Position numbers and translations under genes: made by a program. A stretch of DNA of 62,056 bases, from positions 1-62,056 of the forward strand of contig CALJLA010000025.1 in the NCBI GenBank assembly GCA_937983055.1. Reading direction: 5' to 3'. Positions 35,630 to 43,704 of the stretch are shown here, one piece after another; the stretch's first letter is position 1, and each line of letters opens with the position of its first letter. The notes beneath the pieces are model-generated. The model ran no database searches. It had not been told where the DNA came from and was given only the letters and a program-made list of their open reading frames with translations. The DNA is from an uncultured Pseudomonadota bacterium (GTDB taxonomy: Bacteria; Pseudomonadota; Gammaproteobacteria; Burkholderiales; Eutrophovitaceae).

Positions 35630-35802
35630 TTCGGCTGGGCCTCCTGCAGGTAGCCGAAGCGGCGCAGGTTGGCGCGATCGCGCTTCGCGGTGGCCAGGCT
35701 CACGCCGAAACGCTCGCACATGTCGCGCAGCCGCAGCCGCATGCCCGCGCGCAAGAGCTGCACCTCGCGCAAGGCTCTTTCGTGCGGCGAGAGCATCTTC
35801 AT
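35626..35802 (-). CDS. Small HTH protein, 58 aa
   Basis: ATG at 35802 with GGAGG upstream. MRLRLRDMCERFGVSLATAK and RDRANLRRFGYL form a DeoR/MarR-like helix-turn-helix. Short enough to be a single DNA-binding domain. A longer open frame upstream is spurious. Confidence 0.6.
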   Translation of the reverse strand: MKMLSPHERALREVQLLRAGMRLRLRDMCERFGVSLATAKRDRANLRRFGYLQEAQPK

Positions 35803-36326
35803 GCCTTGCCTCCGCGGGTGATCTTCGTGGCGAGGTCGAGCGCGGCCCGGCGCACCTCCGGGTCCGCCGCCGGTGCCTGGTCGGGCGTGTTGAGCACGCG
35901 GTGGCCGGGGTGCGCGGCGCGCTCGATGTCGCGCTGTTCTGAGGCGCCCTCCGATTTCGCCGCCAGGCCGGCGACCATCTCGAACAGATAGCCGTGGCTC
36001 TTCAGCGGCAGTTGCAGCTTGTCGCGCTTGGCGAGCAGGTCGTCCAGCGCCTGCTGCCACAGCGGCATGGGGGCGACCCAGGCGCGGCCGTTGCGCTCCA
36101 CGCGCCCGGCGTTCACCGCCTCGGTCAGCTCGGTCAACAGGCGCGCCGCACGCTCCCAGGAGAGCGCGCGGCGCGCCGGACGAAAAAGGCCGAGGTAGCG
36201 CAGCGTGCGATCGGCCAGCGCGCTCGGGAGGAGTAGCGCCGCGCGAACCGCCTCGCGCGCCTGGTTGTCCACCAGCGCGGCCTCGGCCGGGAAAACAGCA
36301 TTGCAGGCGGGGCACGTGAAGTTCAT
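35799..36326 (-). CDS. Hypothetical early phage protein with N-terminal zinc site
   Basis: 175 aa from ATG at 36326. Begins MNFTCPACNAVFPAEAAL with a CPAC pair, then a helical region RYLGLFRPARRALSWERAAR seen in proteins from other transposable phages. The C-terminal third is low complexity. Overlaps both neighbours by ATGA. Function unknown. Confidence 0.65.
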   Translation of the reverse strand: MNFTCPACNAVFPAEAALVDNQAREAVRAALLLPSALADRTLRYLGLFRPARRALSWERAARLLTELTEAVNAGRVERNGRAWVAPMPLWQQALDDLLAKRDKLQLPLKSHGYLFEMVAGLAAKSEGASEQRDIERAAHPGHRVLNTPDQAPAADPEVRRAALDLATKITRGGKA

Positions 36327-36805
36327 GCCGTCGCCTTCTTGTGGGCGCGCATCGCGCGCAGGATTTCGCGCCGCAGCTCGATCGCGTGGCGCACGGGCAA
36401 GATCATCGTCGGAAACGGCGGCATGTCGATCGTTACCACGTCGCCGGTGGCGATGACGCGGAAGTTGGGCGCCGCTGCGTCGCGGCGCTTGCGCGGTTTC
36501 ACCGGCCGGTCGCCGCGATTGGGGTTCGTCGCGCGCTGCCCTGGCGCCTCGATCGGCGCCCGGCGCGCCGGCATGCCGACCACGCTCCGGTCGGCGTACC
36601 AGTGCCGGCCACGCGCCACCACGCGCTGCACGCGGCTCTGCCGGTGAAGGCGCGCGAGGGTGAGCAGCAGGGTTTCCTCGCTCTCGCATTCCGGCAGCCG
36701 CTCGTACAGCGTCGCGGTCGGCAGCCAGCGTTCCTCGGCCGTGGCGCCGCGACGCGCGGCCTCGCGCAGCAACTGGCACACGCGATCGCTCAGGTCCGGC
36801 GTCAC
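36323..36805 (-). CDS. Hypothetical early phage protein
   Basis: 160 aa. An N-terminal winged-helix-like part (TLYERLPECESEETLLLTLARLH) is followed by a basic linker and a C-terminal VRHAIELRREILRAMRAHKK. A regulatory or nucleic-acid role is plausible, not shown. Confidence 0.55.
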   Translation of the reverse strand: MTPDLSDRVCQLLREAARRGATAEERWLPTATLYERLPECESEETLLLTLARLHRQSRVQRVVARGRHWYADRSVVGMPARRAPIEAPGQRATNPNRGDRPVKPRKRRDAAAPNFRVIATGDVVTIDMPPFPTMILPVRHAIELRREILRAMRAHKKATA

Positions 36806-37230
36806 AGCGCCCCCACCTCGCGCTCCTGGCGGGCCTTGGCGTGCCGCGGGTGAGCGCGGTGGTGCAGCGGCTCGATCGCGCGGCCGTCGGCCACCCGCAT
36901 GCGCTTCAACTGCAGGAGCTGTTCGAGCGCGGCGATCTGCCGGTCGACCTCCAGCTCGTGGTCGAGCGCAGCGCGCACGCGCGCCTGGTGTTCGAGCACC
37001 GCGGCCTCGGCGTCCGGGTCGTCCGCGTAGACCACCGCGCGCAGAATCGCCTCGGGGTAGGCGAGAAAGGTCGCGAACAGAATGCCGCGCTCCTTGAGCC
37101 GCGGGTTTGCGAGGTACACCTCGCCCCAGTGGTGAATCCAGGTGTCGGGGTAGACCTGCCCGTCGCCGCTGACGTTGTGCCCGCCGCAGGTGACCAGCGC
37201 GCGGACGATTGCGTTTGCCGTGGGTTTCAT
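36802..37230 (-). CDS. Hypothetical early phage protein
   Basis: 142 aa, beginning MKPTANAIVRALVTCGGHNV; a later EVDRQIAALEQLLQLKRMRV looks like a coiled coil. No family recognised. Overlaps its neighbours by 4 bp on both sides. Confidence 0.55.
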   Translation of the reverse strand: MKPTANAIVRALVTCGGHNVSGDGQVYPDTWIHHWGEVYLANPRLKERGILFATFLAYPEAILRAVVYADDPDAEAAVLEHQARVRAALDHELEVDRQIAALEQLLQLKRMRVADGRAIEPLHHRAHPRHAKARQEREVGAL

Positions 37231-37430
37231 CGTTGCCTCCGTGTGGAACTGCCGTTCGCGCCGATCGGCACCACGGGCGCGCGCTCGGGCGCGTCGGGTT
37301 GCGCCGACAGGCTCTCCAGGTGCTGCAGCCAGAAGCTCTTGGGCCGCATGCGCCCGACCTTTACTTCCGTTGCAAAGGGCTTTCCGTAGCGCGCCCGCGC
37401 CTCGGACACTGATTTCGCGTTACCGCTCAT
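37227..37430 (-). CDS. Small hypothetical phage protein
   Basis: 67 aa from ATG at 37430, which has GGAGGCATGCG upstream. Polar and basic (ARARYGKPFATEVKVGR); not recognised. Confidence 0.5.
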   Translation of the reverse strand: MSGNAKSVSEARARYGKPFATEVKVGRMRPKSFWLQHLESLSAQPDAPERAPVVPIGANGSSTRRQR

Positions 37431-37587
37431 CGCATGCCTCCGTGAGATGCACCACCGACAAGATTCCGAATCCGGTGCCAACCCTCGCGCCGGCCGCGAA
37501 CGCCGCCACCACCGCAATCACCGCGCAGACGGCGAGCGCGGCGAAAGCGGCGGTGCTGTTGCGGCGGTGGCGCTGCAGCGGCGTCAT
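37420..37587 (-). CDS. 55-aa single-pass membrane protein
   Basis: MTPLQRHRRNSTAAF followed by a hydrophobic helix (about 15-33, ALAVCAVIAVVAAFAAG) and a short polar tail. It sits directly after the MuB-type ATPase gene (3-bp gap) and overlaps the next gene by 11 bp. Basic N-terminus predicts inside. Function unknown. Confidence 0.45.
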   Translation of the reverse strand: MTPLQRHRRNSTAAFAALAVCAVIAVVAAFAAGARVGTGFGILSVVHLTEACDER

Positions 37588-37590
37588 CGG

Positions 37591-38820
37591 CTAGAGCGCC
37601 TCGATCACTTCGCGATTGACCCTCAGTGCGCCGATCTCAGCGGCCTCGTTCATCGCGCGGGTGACCAGCCGGTTCACCACCAGCGGGTAGAGCTGCGACA
37701 TCACCTCTTCGCCGGCCGGGCCGCGCCGGCGAACCGAGAGCCGCGCACGGATCGCGTCAAAGGCGTCGGCGTCGAACACGTCGCCGAGCTGCTTGCCCAC
37801 CCGCTTGAACTTGACCTGCAGGTACTCTTCCAGGTGGCCGTTCAGCGGCTCCAGTTGCGCGATCTCGCAGCGGCGGATCACCTCGCGCGCCTCGTAGTTG
37901 GTGCGCTCATCGAGGCGTGCCTTGAGTTCCGGCTGCCCGATCAGGATGATGGAGAGCAGCTTCTTGAAGCCGTACTCCATTTCCCAAAAGCGCTTGAGGT
38001 ACTTGAGCGTGGAGACCGAAAGGTCGTGCGCCTCTTCGATGACCAGGGCGTGCGCGTTGCCGGCCTGCGCGCTCCCGATCAGGATCTGCTCCACCTGGCG
38101 CGCCTTGCCTTCCAGCCGAAGCCGCGGCGTCTGCGTCGACAGGTCGGCAACGATCGCGTCGCAGATCAGGCTGGCGGTGAGCTGCGCCTTGTCGAACGTG
38201 CGCGGCTGGATGTAGGTGATCTGCTCGTTCTTCGTCCGCTCGATCAGGTCGCGGCGCAGCGTGGTCTTGCCGCTGCCAGATTCGCCCACCACGGCGAGAA
38301 ACCCGCCGTGCTTGGCGGTGGCGTACATCGCCTCGCGGATGTAGAGCTGGTCCGGCGCCAGGAACACGTCGGCGCTCGACTGCACGTCGTTTTGAAACGG
38401 GTCCTGGAAGAGCGCGAAGCGCTTCTTCGCTTCCATTGAGAGCATTTCCACCTCCACCGGGTCGATCGCCGGCGCCTGGCTCGGCACCGCGCGAAGCTGT
38501 CGCTGACGTTTGGGTTGCGCGTTCCAGTAGCTGCCGCGCTCGGGCTCGATCTCGAACGCCTCCGAGATCTCTTCGGGTCTCACGCCGTGACCGCGCAGAA
38601 AGGCTTGCGTCTGCTGCACGATCGAGTCGCGCGGCGTGCGCTTGGGCCATTGCCCCCAGTTGAGCAGAAGCGTCGCCGCGGATTCGCCGAGCACGCTGCC
38701 GTCGAATTGCGTGATTGAGCGCGCCCACTCGGACTGCTTGATCTGGTGTCGGACCAGAACGCCTTTGAGCTTGAGGGGCATCGGCGAGCGTGCGTGCCTA
38801 ACGAACGCGTGCGATCGCAT
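37591..38820 (-). CDS. MuB/TniB-type transposition target ATPase (ExeA-like AAA+)
   Basis: 409 aa. Walker A GESGSGKTT at 179-187, Walker B ALVIEEAHD at 258-266, and a late arginine in VIRRCEIAQL. The N-terminal 100 residues hold an HTH-like DNA-binding part (IKQSEWARSITQFDGS). In Mu and Tn552/Tn7-like systems such ATPases bind target DNA, stimulate the transposase and give target immunity. The start at 38820 has GGGAGGCACTC upstream. It follows the transposase gene in the same operon. Confidence 0.92.
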   Translation of the reverse strand: MRSHAFVRHARSPMPLKLKGVLVRHQIKQSEWARSITQFDGSVLGESAATLLLNWGQWPKRTPRDSIVQQTQAFLRGHGVRPEEISEAFEIEPERGSYWNAQPKRQRQLRAVPSQAPAIDPVEVEMLSMEAKKRFALFQDPFQNDVQSSADVFLAPDQLYIREAMYATAKHGGFLAVVGESGSGKTTLRRDLIERTKNEQITYIQPRTFDKAQLTASLICDAIVADLSTQTPRLRLEGKARQVEQILIGSAQAGNAHALVIEEAHDLSVSTLKYLKRFWEMEYGFKKLLSIILIGQPELKARLDERTNYEAREVIRRCEIAQLEPLNGHLEEYLQVKFKRVGKQLGDVFDADAFDAIRARLSVRRRGPAGEEVMSQLYPLVVNRLVTRAMNEAAEIGALRVNREVIEAL

Positions 38821-38863
38821 GAGTGCCTCCCATGCCGAACCAATTGCCGTGGTGCTGCTTCAT
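38798..38863 (-). CDS. Possible 21-aa leader peptide overlapping the MuB-type gene start
   Basis: MKQHHGNWFGMGGTHAIARV ends in TAG 22 bp inside the ATPase gene. Its ATG has a strong GGAGGCACCACG. The overlap would couple its translation to that of the ATPase. Very short, so uncertain. Confidence 0.25.
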   Translation of the reverse strand: MKQHHGNWFGMGGTHAIARVR

Positions 38864-38905
38864 CGTGGTGCCTCCATGCCGTGGTTTGAGGAACGTCCGA
38901 TCGCG

Positions 38906-40774
38906 TTACTTCACCCGCGCGATCCTCGGGAATTGCCCGGTGTCCGCAGCGGCGCCGCCGTCGGTGCCGTCGGTGAGCGAGCCATCGCCGCTGGCGGCGC
39001 CCAGGCGCGCGTCCCGCAAACGGCCGGCTTCGCCGGTAACGTGTCCGCGCGCCGCGCCGAACAGCGCCGCGAGGTGTTCCAGGTCCTGCTCGCGCACGCC
39101 GTTCGGGTACTCCGCGGCTATGCGCTGGTAGCGCTGCGGGTTCATCGCCACGCCGCGCTCGCGCAGCCGCTTGGCGGCGGCGGCGGTGGTCATTGGCGGC
39201 GCTTCGGTGCGCGCACGCTCGATCGGCAGTTCCGTGCCCTTGCGCGCGAGGTAGCTCGCGACGGTCTGCGCTTCGAGATGTGCGAAGGGGTCCATGCCGC
39301 CTGGTTTGATCGAAGCGAAGGCAGGTTTGCGCGCCTTCTTCGCGGCCTCGGCCTCGTTGAGCGTTTCGACGCCGTAGGCCTGCTTCAGCATCGCCTTGCG
39401 GGCGGTGTCGGTGGCCGTATCGGGCTGGCGGGCGAATGTCTCGCCCACCACCGGGGCGCAAACGTCGAAGCCGGCGGCATTGCGCGCGATCGGCTCGATC
39501 GAGTAGAGCCGCTCGGCGCCATCCGGATCGTGGGTGATCACATTGATCTCGGGCGCGGCGTAGGGGTTGACGCACACCTCCAGCTTCGCCCCCACGCGTA
39601 CCCCCGGCACATGCGCCACCGCGTACTCCTTCGGGCCGAAGCCGCGCACCGAATAGCGCACGGTGAGTTTTCGCGTGACCGTTGCCCATTCCGGCTTGGT
39701 GCGCAGCAGCTCGCGCGAGAGTTGGCGATCCGGCGCGATGCGCAACTGCTCTTCGCGAATCGTCTGCCATAGCGCGTACCGGGTGTGGCCGTGGCGCGTG
39801 TGGGCGCGCGTGCCGTTCATCCAGCGCATCCATTGCCAGGCCAGCGCGTTGAGTTCCTCCAGCGATTCGACGCGCCGGCCAAACGCGAGCCGGCCCTCGA
39901 AGCCGCGCTCGATCAGGTTCTGCGTGGCCTCCACCTGGCCCTTCGCGCGCGGGTTGCCCGGCGTGTGCGTGAGGTGCTTCACCTGCAGGCGCTGCAGGTA
40001 GTTGTCGAACAGGTGCGAGGCGTTCGCCGAGCCGGCGTCGTCGTACACGTGGAACGGCACGCCGTGGAAGGGGTCCTGTGCGTGGTCGCGCTTTGCGATC
40101 GCGTTCAGGACGAAATTGAACAGGTTCTCGGTATCTTGCGCTCCGCGGAAGTACTCCACGTAGAAGGCGCCCGAATAGTGGTCGGTCGCCACGTAACGGA
40201 TCACCCGGTCGCGCTCGATCTTCGCGAAGTTCCTCGGCTTGTTCTTGTAGAACTCGCGCTCGCTCATCACCGCAAGGCCCTTGCGGTCCAGGTAATAGAG
40301 CACGCACACCGAGGCGTCGATCTCCCACAGGTAGTTCGGGTGCGGGGTGGCGAGCTGCACGTGCGGTGCGGGCTCGTTCACCTGGTCCGGGTGCAGGCCG
40401 CGATCGCGCAGCAGGCGCATCACATGGTTCGGCGTGATGCCGAGGTCGCGCACGAGCGCGTTGGCGGTGGCGATTTCGAGCGCCGCTTCGCACGAGAGCA
40501 GCCGCTTGCCGTTGGCGCGTGTGGATTCGCGCATGATGTTCGCCACCGTCATCAGTTCGGCGTCGGAGAGCGCGGTGGCGCCGCGATCGGCGCGCGGCTT
40601 GCGCCCGCTCGTCCAGCCGGCAGCCTTGAGGCGCCGGTACACCTCGGCCGTGGAAAGCGACAGGGTTCCGGCCGCCTCGCCCACCAGGCGCCCACGCTCT
40701 CCGTGCGGCGCGGCGTCGAGCTTCGCGGCGAGGGTGCGGATGTAGTCCAGGGTTCCCATGTCGGCGGTGTGCAT
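38906..40774 (-). CDS. DDE transposase of the Mu/Tn552 (BcepMu) type
   Basis: 622 aa. N-terminal HTH region (AAGTLSLSTAEVYRRLKAAG), a linker, then the rve catalytic core: Asp153 in LWEIDAS, Asp245 in VYDDAGSAN and Glu282 in GNPRAKGQVEATQ. A mu-transposase C-terminal beta domain follows (about 360-440, GPKEYAVAHVPG). The C-terminus (520-622) carries an RLRERGVAMNPQRYQRI helix region that may contact the ATPase. Catalyses cutting and strand transfer at phage ends for integration and replication. Confidence 0.93.
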   Translation of the reverse strand: MHTADMGTLDYIRTLAAKLDAAPHGERGRLVGEAAGTLSLSTAEVYRRLKAAGWTSGRKPRADRGATALSDAELMTVANIMRESTRANGKRLLSCEAALEIATANALVRDLGITPNHVMRLLRDRGLHPDQVNEPAPHVQLATPHPNYLWEIDASVCVLYYLDRKGLAVMSEREFYKNKPRNFAKIERDRVIRYVATDHYSGAFYVEYFRGAQDTENLFNFVLNAIAKRDHAQDPFHGVPFHVYDDAGSANASHLFDNYLQRLQVKHLTHTPGNPRAKGQVEATQNLIERGFEGRLAFGRRVESLEELNALAWQWMRWMNGTRAHTRHGHTRYALWQTIREEQLRIAPDRQLSRELLRTKPEWATVTRKLTVRYSVRGFGPKEYAVAHVPGVRVGAKLEVCVNPYAAPEINVITHDPDGAERLYSIEPIARNAAGFDVCAPVVGETFARQPDTATDTARKAMLKQAYGVETLNEAEAAKKARKPAFASIKPGGMDPFAHLEAQTVASYLARKGTELPIERARTEAPPMTTAAAAKRLRERGVAMNPQRYQRIAAEYPNGVREQDLEHLAALFGAARGHVTGEAGRLRDARLGAASGDGSLTDGTDGGAAADTGQFPRIARVK

Positions 40775-40817
40775 CGGCGCGCTCCTTGTTGTTGTTCTTT
40801 TCGCGTTTGGCCTTGGC

Positions 40818-41690
40818 TCAGGCGGCTTTCTGCCACGGAGGGTTGACCCGTGCGTTGAGATCGGCGCTGATCAGGTGCCGCGCCTGCATGTCGATCAGCG
40901 CCTGCACCAGAAACGCGAGCGTCTGGCCGCGCGCGAGGTCGAGCGATTCGGGGATGTTGTCGGTCGCCTCGATCTCGCCGATCGCCGTGTACACCTGCTC
41001 CAGCTTCAGCAGCGGCCCGCCCACCTCCGCGACCGCCTGCCACAGCTCGTCGACCAGCGCCTGGTAGCGGGCCGAGGGCGCGGCGGTTTCGCGCCGGGTG
41101 AGCTTCGCGTCGAGTTCGTCGAGCTTGCGGTTCTTGCCCTCGATCAGGCGCTCGTGAACTTCGCGCTCTTTCCGGTACTCCTCGCGCTCCTTGGCGAGGG
41201 TTGCCTGCAGCTCGCGCACCGACATGCGCCGAATCTTGTCCAGGTGCAGGTCGGCCACCGTGCCGCCGTCCGCCAGCTCTTCGAGCTGATCGTCGTCGAG
41301 GAAGGCCAGCTCGTAGAGCTTGGCCTTGCCCAAATCGGAAAACGTTTTCCGATTTGGGCCGAGGAACTTGACCGCGGCCCGCATCATGTGCCGCGCGATA
41401 CGCTGCTCAAGCCCGATGCGCTCCAGCGACTCAAGGAAATCGCCGTGCGGCAGATGCTCCTTGAGCAGCACCAGCCGCTTGCCGGCCTCCAGCATCGCCT
41501 CGGCGGACTGCCCCATATAGAAGCGTGCCTCTGCTTCGGCGCGGGCGCGGTCGAAGGGCATGCCCTCGCCGTAGCGTTCCACGATGCGCGCCAGGCGCGC
41601 GGCATCTTTTTCCGACGCGGCCACGTCCTGCTGTACCTGCGGCAGGTTGGTATCGCGGTGCTCGATGGTGACGGGCTTGCGCGCGCTCAT
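40818..41690 (-). CDS. DUF3102-like coiled-coil phage protein
   Basis: 290 aa. EARFYMGQSAEAMLEAGKRL, LLKEHLPHGDFLESLERIGL and RIARHMMRAAVKF match the DUF3102 pattern of mobile-element proteins; residues 160-200 are a strong coiled coil (KEREEYRKEREVHERLIEGK). Codons 111-119 (PNRKTFSDL) are encoded by a perfect palindrome at 41,328-41,359. Function unknown; possibly DNA- or transposase-binding. It is the gene directly before the transposase. Confidence 0.75.
   Translation of the reverse strand: MSARKPVTIEHRDTNLPQVQQDVAASEKDAARLARIVERYGEGMPFDRARAEAEARFYMGQSAEAMLEAGKRLVLLKEHLPHGDFLESLERIGLEQRIARHMMRAAVKFLGPNRKTFSDLGKAKLYELAFLDDDQLEELADGGTVADLHLDKIRRMSVRELQATLAKEREEYRKEREVHERLIEGKNRKLDELDAKLTRRETAAPSARYQALVDELWQAVAEVGGPLLKLEQVYTAIGEIEATDNIPESLDLARGQTLAFLVQALIDMQARHLISADLNARVNPPWQKAA
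41328..41359. repeat. Perfect 32-bp palindrome inside the DUF3102 gene (element 1)
   Basis: Left half GCCCAAATCGGAAAAC, right half its exact complement. CAAA begins at 41,331 and TTTG ends at 41,356, a 26-bp core. It is read in frame as PNRKTFSDL. No U-tract follows, so it is not a terminator. Confidence 0.9.
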
Positions 41691-41998
41691 GACGGGTCCC
41701 TCGTGTAGCGTTGCTGGAGTTCGTCCACGCGCCGGCGCGCGCGGTCGAGGTTCACCTGAAAGCGGCTCGCGATCTGCACGATGCGCGGGCCGAGATACCA
41801 GCCGCCGGTCTCCGGGTTTTGCTGCGCGAGGCCCGCCTTCGCCAGCACCCGCAGGTCGCGCGTCACGTTGGGGGGCGAGGCGCCGATCGCCTTGGCGATC
41901 TCGCCGGGCGCGATGCCGGCGAACTCGTGCCCGGCCAGGGCCATCAGCACGGCGTAGCCGCGCTCCTGCGCGGCGTTGGAGTAGGTCTTTTCAGACAC
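41687..41998 (-). CDS. IclR-like winged-helix phage regulator
   Basis: 103 aa from GTG at 41998 with a GGGGGG-type ribosome site. GIAPGEIAKAIGASPPNVTRDLRVLAKAGL is a clear IclR/MarR winged helix. C-terminal helix with RRRVDELQQRY. Overlaps its neighbours. Probably regulates early transcription. Confidence 0.7.
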   Translation of the reverse strand: MSEKTYSNAAQERGYAVLMALAGHEFAGIAPGEIAKAIGASPPNVTRDLRVLAKAGLAQQNPETGGWYLGPRIVQIASRFQVNLDRARRRVDELQQRYTRDPS

Positions 41999-42401
41999 CG
42001 TGCCCCCCCATGTCGGGGATGCCGTCGAGTGCGCCGAAAGGGCGGGCGACGTGCAGGTGCTGCATCGCCTGAAACGGGTCGGGGTGCTGGGCGTCTCGCC
42101 GCTGCGCCTCCAGGCGCGAGATGGCGAAGGCCACCATCTCGCAGTAGCGGCGGATGGTGGCGAGGTCTTCGTCGGTGCTCGGGATGGCCGGCGCGCTCGG
42201 GCGCCCGAGCAGCAGATAGTTGAGGTCGAGGCCGCGCGCTTGTGCCAGGCCGCACAGCGCTTCAAAGGGGAGCGAGCCGCGCTTCTTGCGCTCGTAGAAG
42301 GTGGTCGGCTCAAGCCCCAGCGCCCGCGCCAGCGCCGCATCGCTCTTGATCGCGAGGGCGCCCTTCACCCGGGCGATAACTTCCTTAAAGGAGGAGGACA
42401 T
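41991..42401 (-). CDS. CI-like HTH protein without a peptidase domain
   Basis: 136 aa from ATG at 42401. KEVIARVKGALAIKSDAALARALGLEPTTFYERKKRGSLP is the phage CI-repressor-type HTH and is similar to the N-terminus of the S24 repressor at 42,978. The rest is helical, with no Ser/Lys peptidase. There is no good Shine-Dalgarno at this ATG, so the start is uncertain. It may compete with or modulate the repressor. Confidence 0.65.
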   Translation of the reverse strand: MSSSFKEVIARVKGALAIKSDAALARALGLEPTTFYERKKRGSLPFEALCGLAQARGLDLNYLLLGRPSAPAIPSTDEDLATIRRYCEMVAFAISRLEAQRRDAQHPDPFQAMQHLHVARPFGALDGIPDMGGHGV

Positions 42402-42426
42402 TTTTTTGGGTCCTGAATCGGGACCG

Positions 42427-42663
42427 TCAGTCCCTTGAGGGCTTGCGCGGGCCGCGTACCATCCGCCCGTGCCCAAATATGTGCAGGCCCAGCACGTGGC
42501 GGATGTACTCGCTCACCGAGCGGTCGTGCACCAGGGCCAGGTCCTGCAGCTCGCGCAGCATGGTGTCGGTCAGCAGCAACTTGATCTGCTCGGTCAGCTT
42601 TTCTTCGTTGGTCTGGCGGGGCATGGGCGAGGCGCGAGGGAAAGGGTCTTTCGATAGGTACAA
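42427..42663 (-). CDS. Ribbon-helix-helix-like small regulator
   Basis: 78 aa, or 65 from the ATG at 42624 (MPRQTNEEKLTEQ). The strand-helix-helix pattern IKLLLTDTMLRELQDLALVH and RSVSEYIRHVLGLHI fits Arc/MetJ-type DNA binding. Early-operon regulator by position. Confidence 0.6.
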   Translation of the reverse strand: MYLSKDPFPRASPMPRQTNEEKLTEQIKLLLTDTMLRELQDLALVHDRSVSEYIRHVLGLHIFGHGRMVRGPRKPSRD

Positions 42664-42666
42664 TCG

Positions 42667-42897
42667 CTAGGCGGCGCGGGTGCGCGCCTTGGCGGCTTCG
42701 TCGTGGTACTGGCTGGGCCAGAGCCGGTGCAGGGGCTGGCCCGTGATTCGAGAGATCGCTGCGGCGATTCTTTTGCTGTTGCTGCGGCCGTAGATGACCT
42801 GAGTCACCAAGGGCTGGCTAACGCCCTCGGTTTCGGCGAGCTTGGTAAGGCTGAAGCCCGCCTTAATAAGGGAGGCCTTGATGTCGGCTGGGTGCAT
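42667..42897 (-). CDS. Ner-like (Cro-like) early regulator
   Basis: 76 aa from ATG at 42897, chosen because GGAAGGTGAG stands upstream. MHPADIKASLIKAGFSLTKL and AETEGVSQPLVTQVIYGRSN, ending HRLWPSQY, match the Ner/Nlp family. In Mu, Ner turns down early and repressor transcription. It is the first gene leftward from the switch region, divergent from the repressor. Confidence 0.8.
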   Translation of the reverse strand: MHPADIKASLIKAGFSLTKLAETEGVSQPLVTQVIYGRSNSKRIAAAISRITGQPLHRLWPSQYHDEAAKARTRAA

Positions 42898-42977
42898 GCG
42901 CTCACCTTCCATAAGCGTAATGCTTTTAACTTATGAACATAGTGCTCATGCAATGAAAACTTGTCAAGCGGAAGCTC
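42898..42977. promoter_or_regulatory. Repressor/Ner operator region
   Basis: Divergent gap with an inverted pair CATAAG (from 42,910) and CTTATG (ending at 42,935), a TATGAACATA mini-palindrome and AAGC-GTAAT-GCTT. These could be sites for the S24 repressor and Ner. It is AT-rich compared with its surroundings. Confidence 0.5.
42939..42967 (-). promoter_or_regulatory. Leftward early promoter
   Basis: On the minus strand TTGACA (42967-42962), a 17-bp spacer, CACTAT (42944-42939). Perfect -35 and optimal spacing. Predicted start near 42,932, leading into the Ner-like gene. It lies in the 80-bp repressor/Ner gap. Confidence 0.65.
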
Positions 42978-43691
42978 ATGGAGAGTGAGTTCTCTTTCGA
43001 TTCAGTGATGGAGCGCCTGAAGGGCTCCCTGAACCTGGCGAACGACGCTGCCTTGTGCCGCTTGTTGGGGATGTCGACCTCGGCCTACGCAAACCGGAAA
43101 AAGGCCGGATCAATCCCCCTCGAGAAAATCGTGGACGTGGCTGCGGCGCGCGATATCGATCTGACCTTCGTACTCACGGGGAAACGAGGCGTGATAACGA
43201 CCGGCTCGTCGACACCGCCGTTGTCAGCACGGGAGGCGGAAGGCCGTTACTCCAGCGCCGCCGACGCGCTTGTCCAGGTCCCGCTCTACGACGTGCGGGC
43301 GGCGGCCGGCTTCGGTGCATTCATCGAGGATCAGCCCGCCAAGGAAGCGCTGGCGTTTCGCCGCGACTGGATCCAGCGCCAGCTCGGCGTGCCGGAGCGC
43401 GGGCTGAGCCTGATCTACGTGGCAGGGGATTCGATGGAACCGACCCTTTCAGACGGCGACGTGATCATGGTCAACCGCGCCGACCGCGCCATTCGCCAGG
43501 AAGGCATTTACGTGCTGCGCATGGACGACACGCTGCTGGTTAAAAAGCTGCAGCGCATGCCCGGCGGCATGGTCAAGGTCAGCTCCGATAACCCCGGCTA
43601 CGGGTCCTTTGAGCTAAACTCGGTTGCGCTTGAACACGGCGACGAGGCGCAGCTCATCGGCCGGGTGGTCTGGGCGGCGCGCAAGTTCTGA
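42978..43691 (+). CDS. CI-type phage repressor with S24 (LexA-like) peptidase
   Basis: 237 aa. N-terminal HTH of the CI/repressor type (MERLKGSLNLANDAALCRLL), a linker, and an S24 domain: cleavage site Ala110-Gly111 in RAAAGFGAF, catalytic Ser152 in GDSMEPT and Lys189 in TLLVKK. All residues for self-cleavage are present, so induction by RecA/SOS is expected; Mu c lacks this domain, so control differs from Mu. It is divergent from the Ner-like gene. Confidence 0.92.
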   Translation: MESEFSFDSVMERLKGSLNLANDAALCRLLGMSTSAYANRKKAGSIPLEKIVDVAAARDIDLTFVLTGKRGVITTGSSTPPLSAREAEGRYSSAADALVQVPLYDVRAAAGFGAFIEDQPAKEALAFRRDWIQRQLGVPERGLSLIYVAGDSMEPTLSDGDVIMVNRADRAIRQEGIYVLRMDDTLLVKKLQRMPGGMVKVSSDNPGYGSFELNSVALEHGDEAQLIGRVVWAARKF

Positions 43692-43704
43692 GGAGATTCG
43701 GGCG

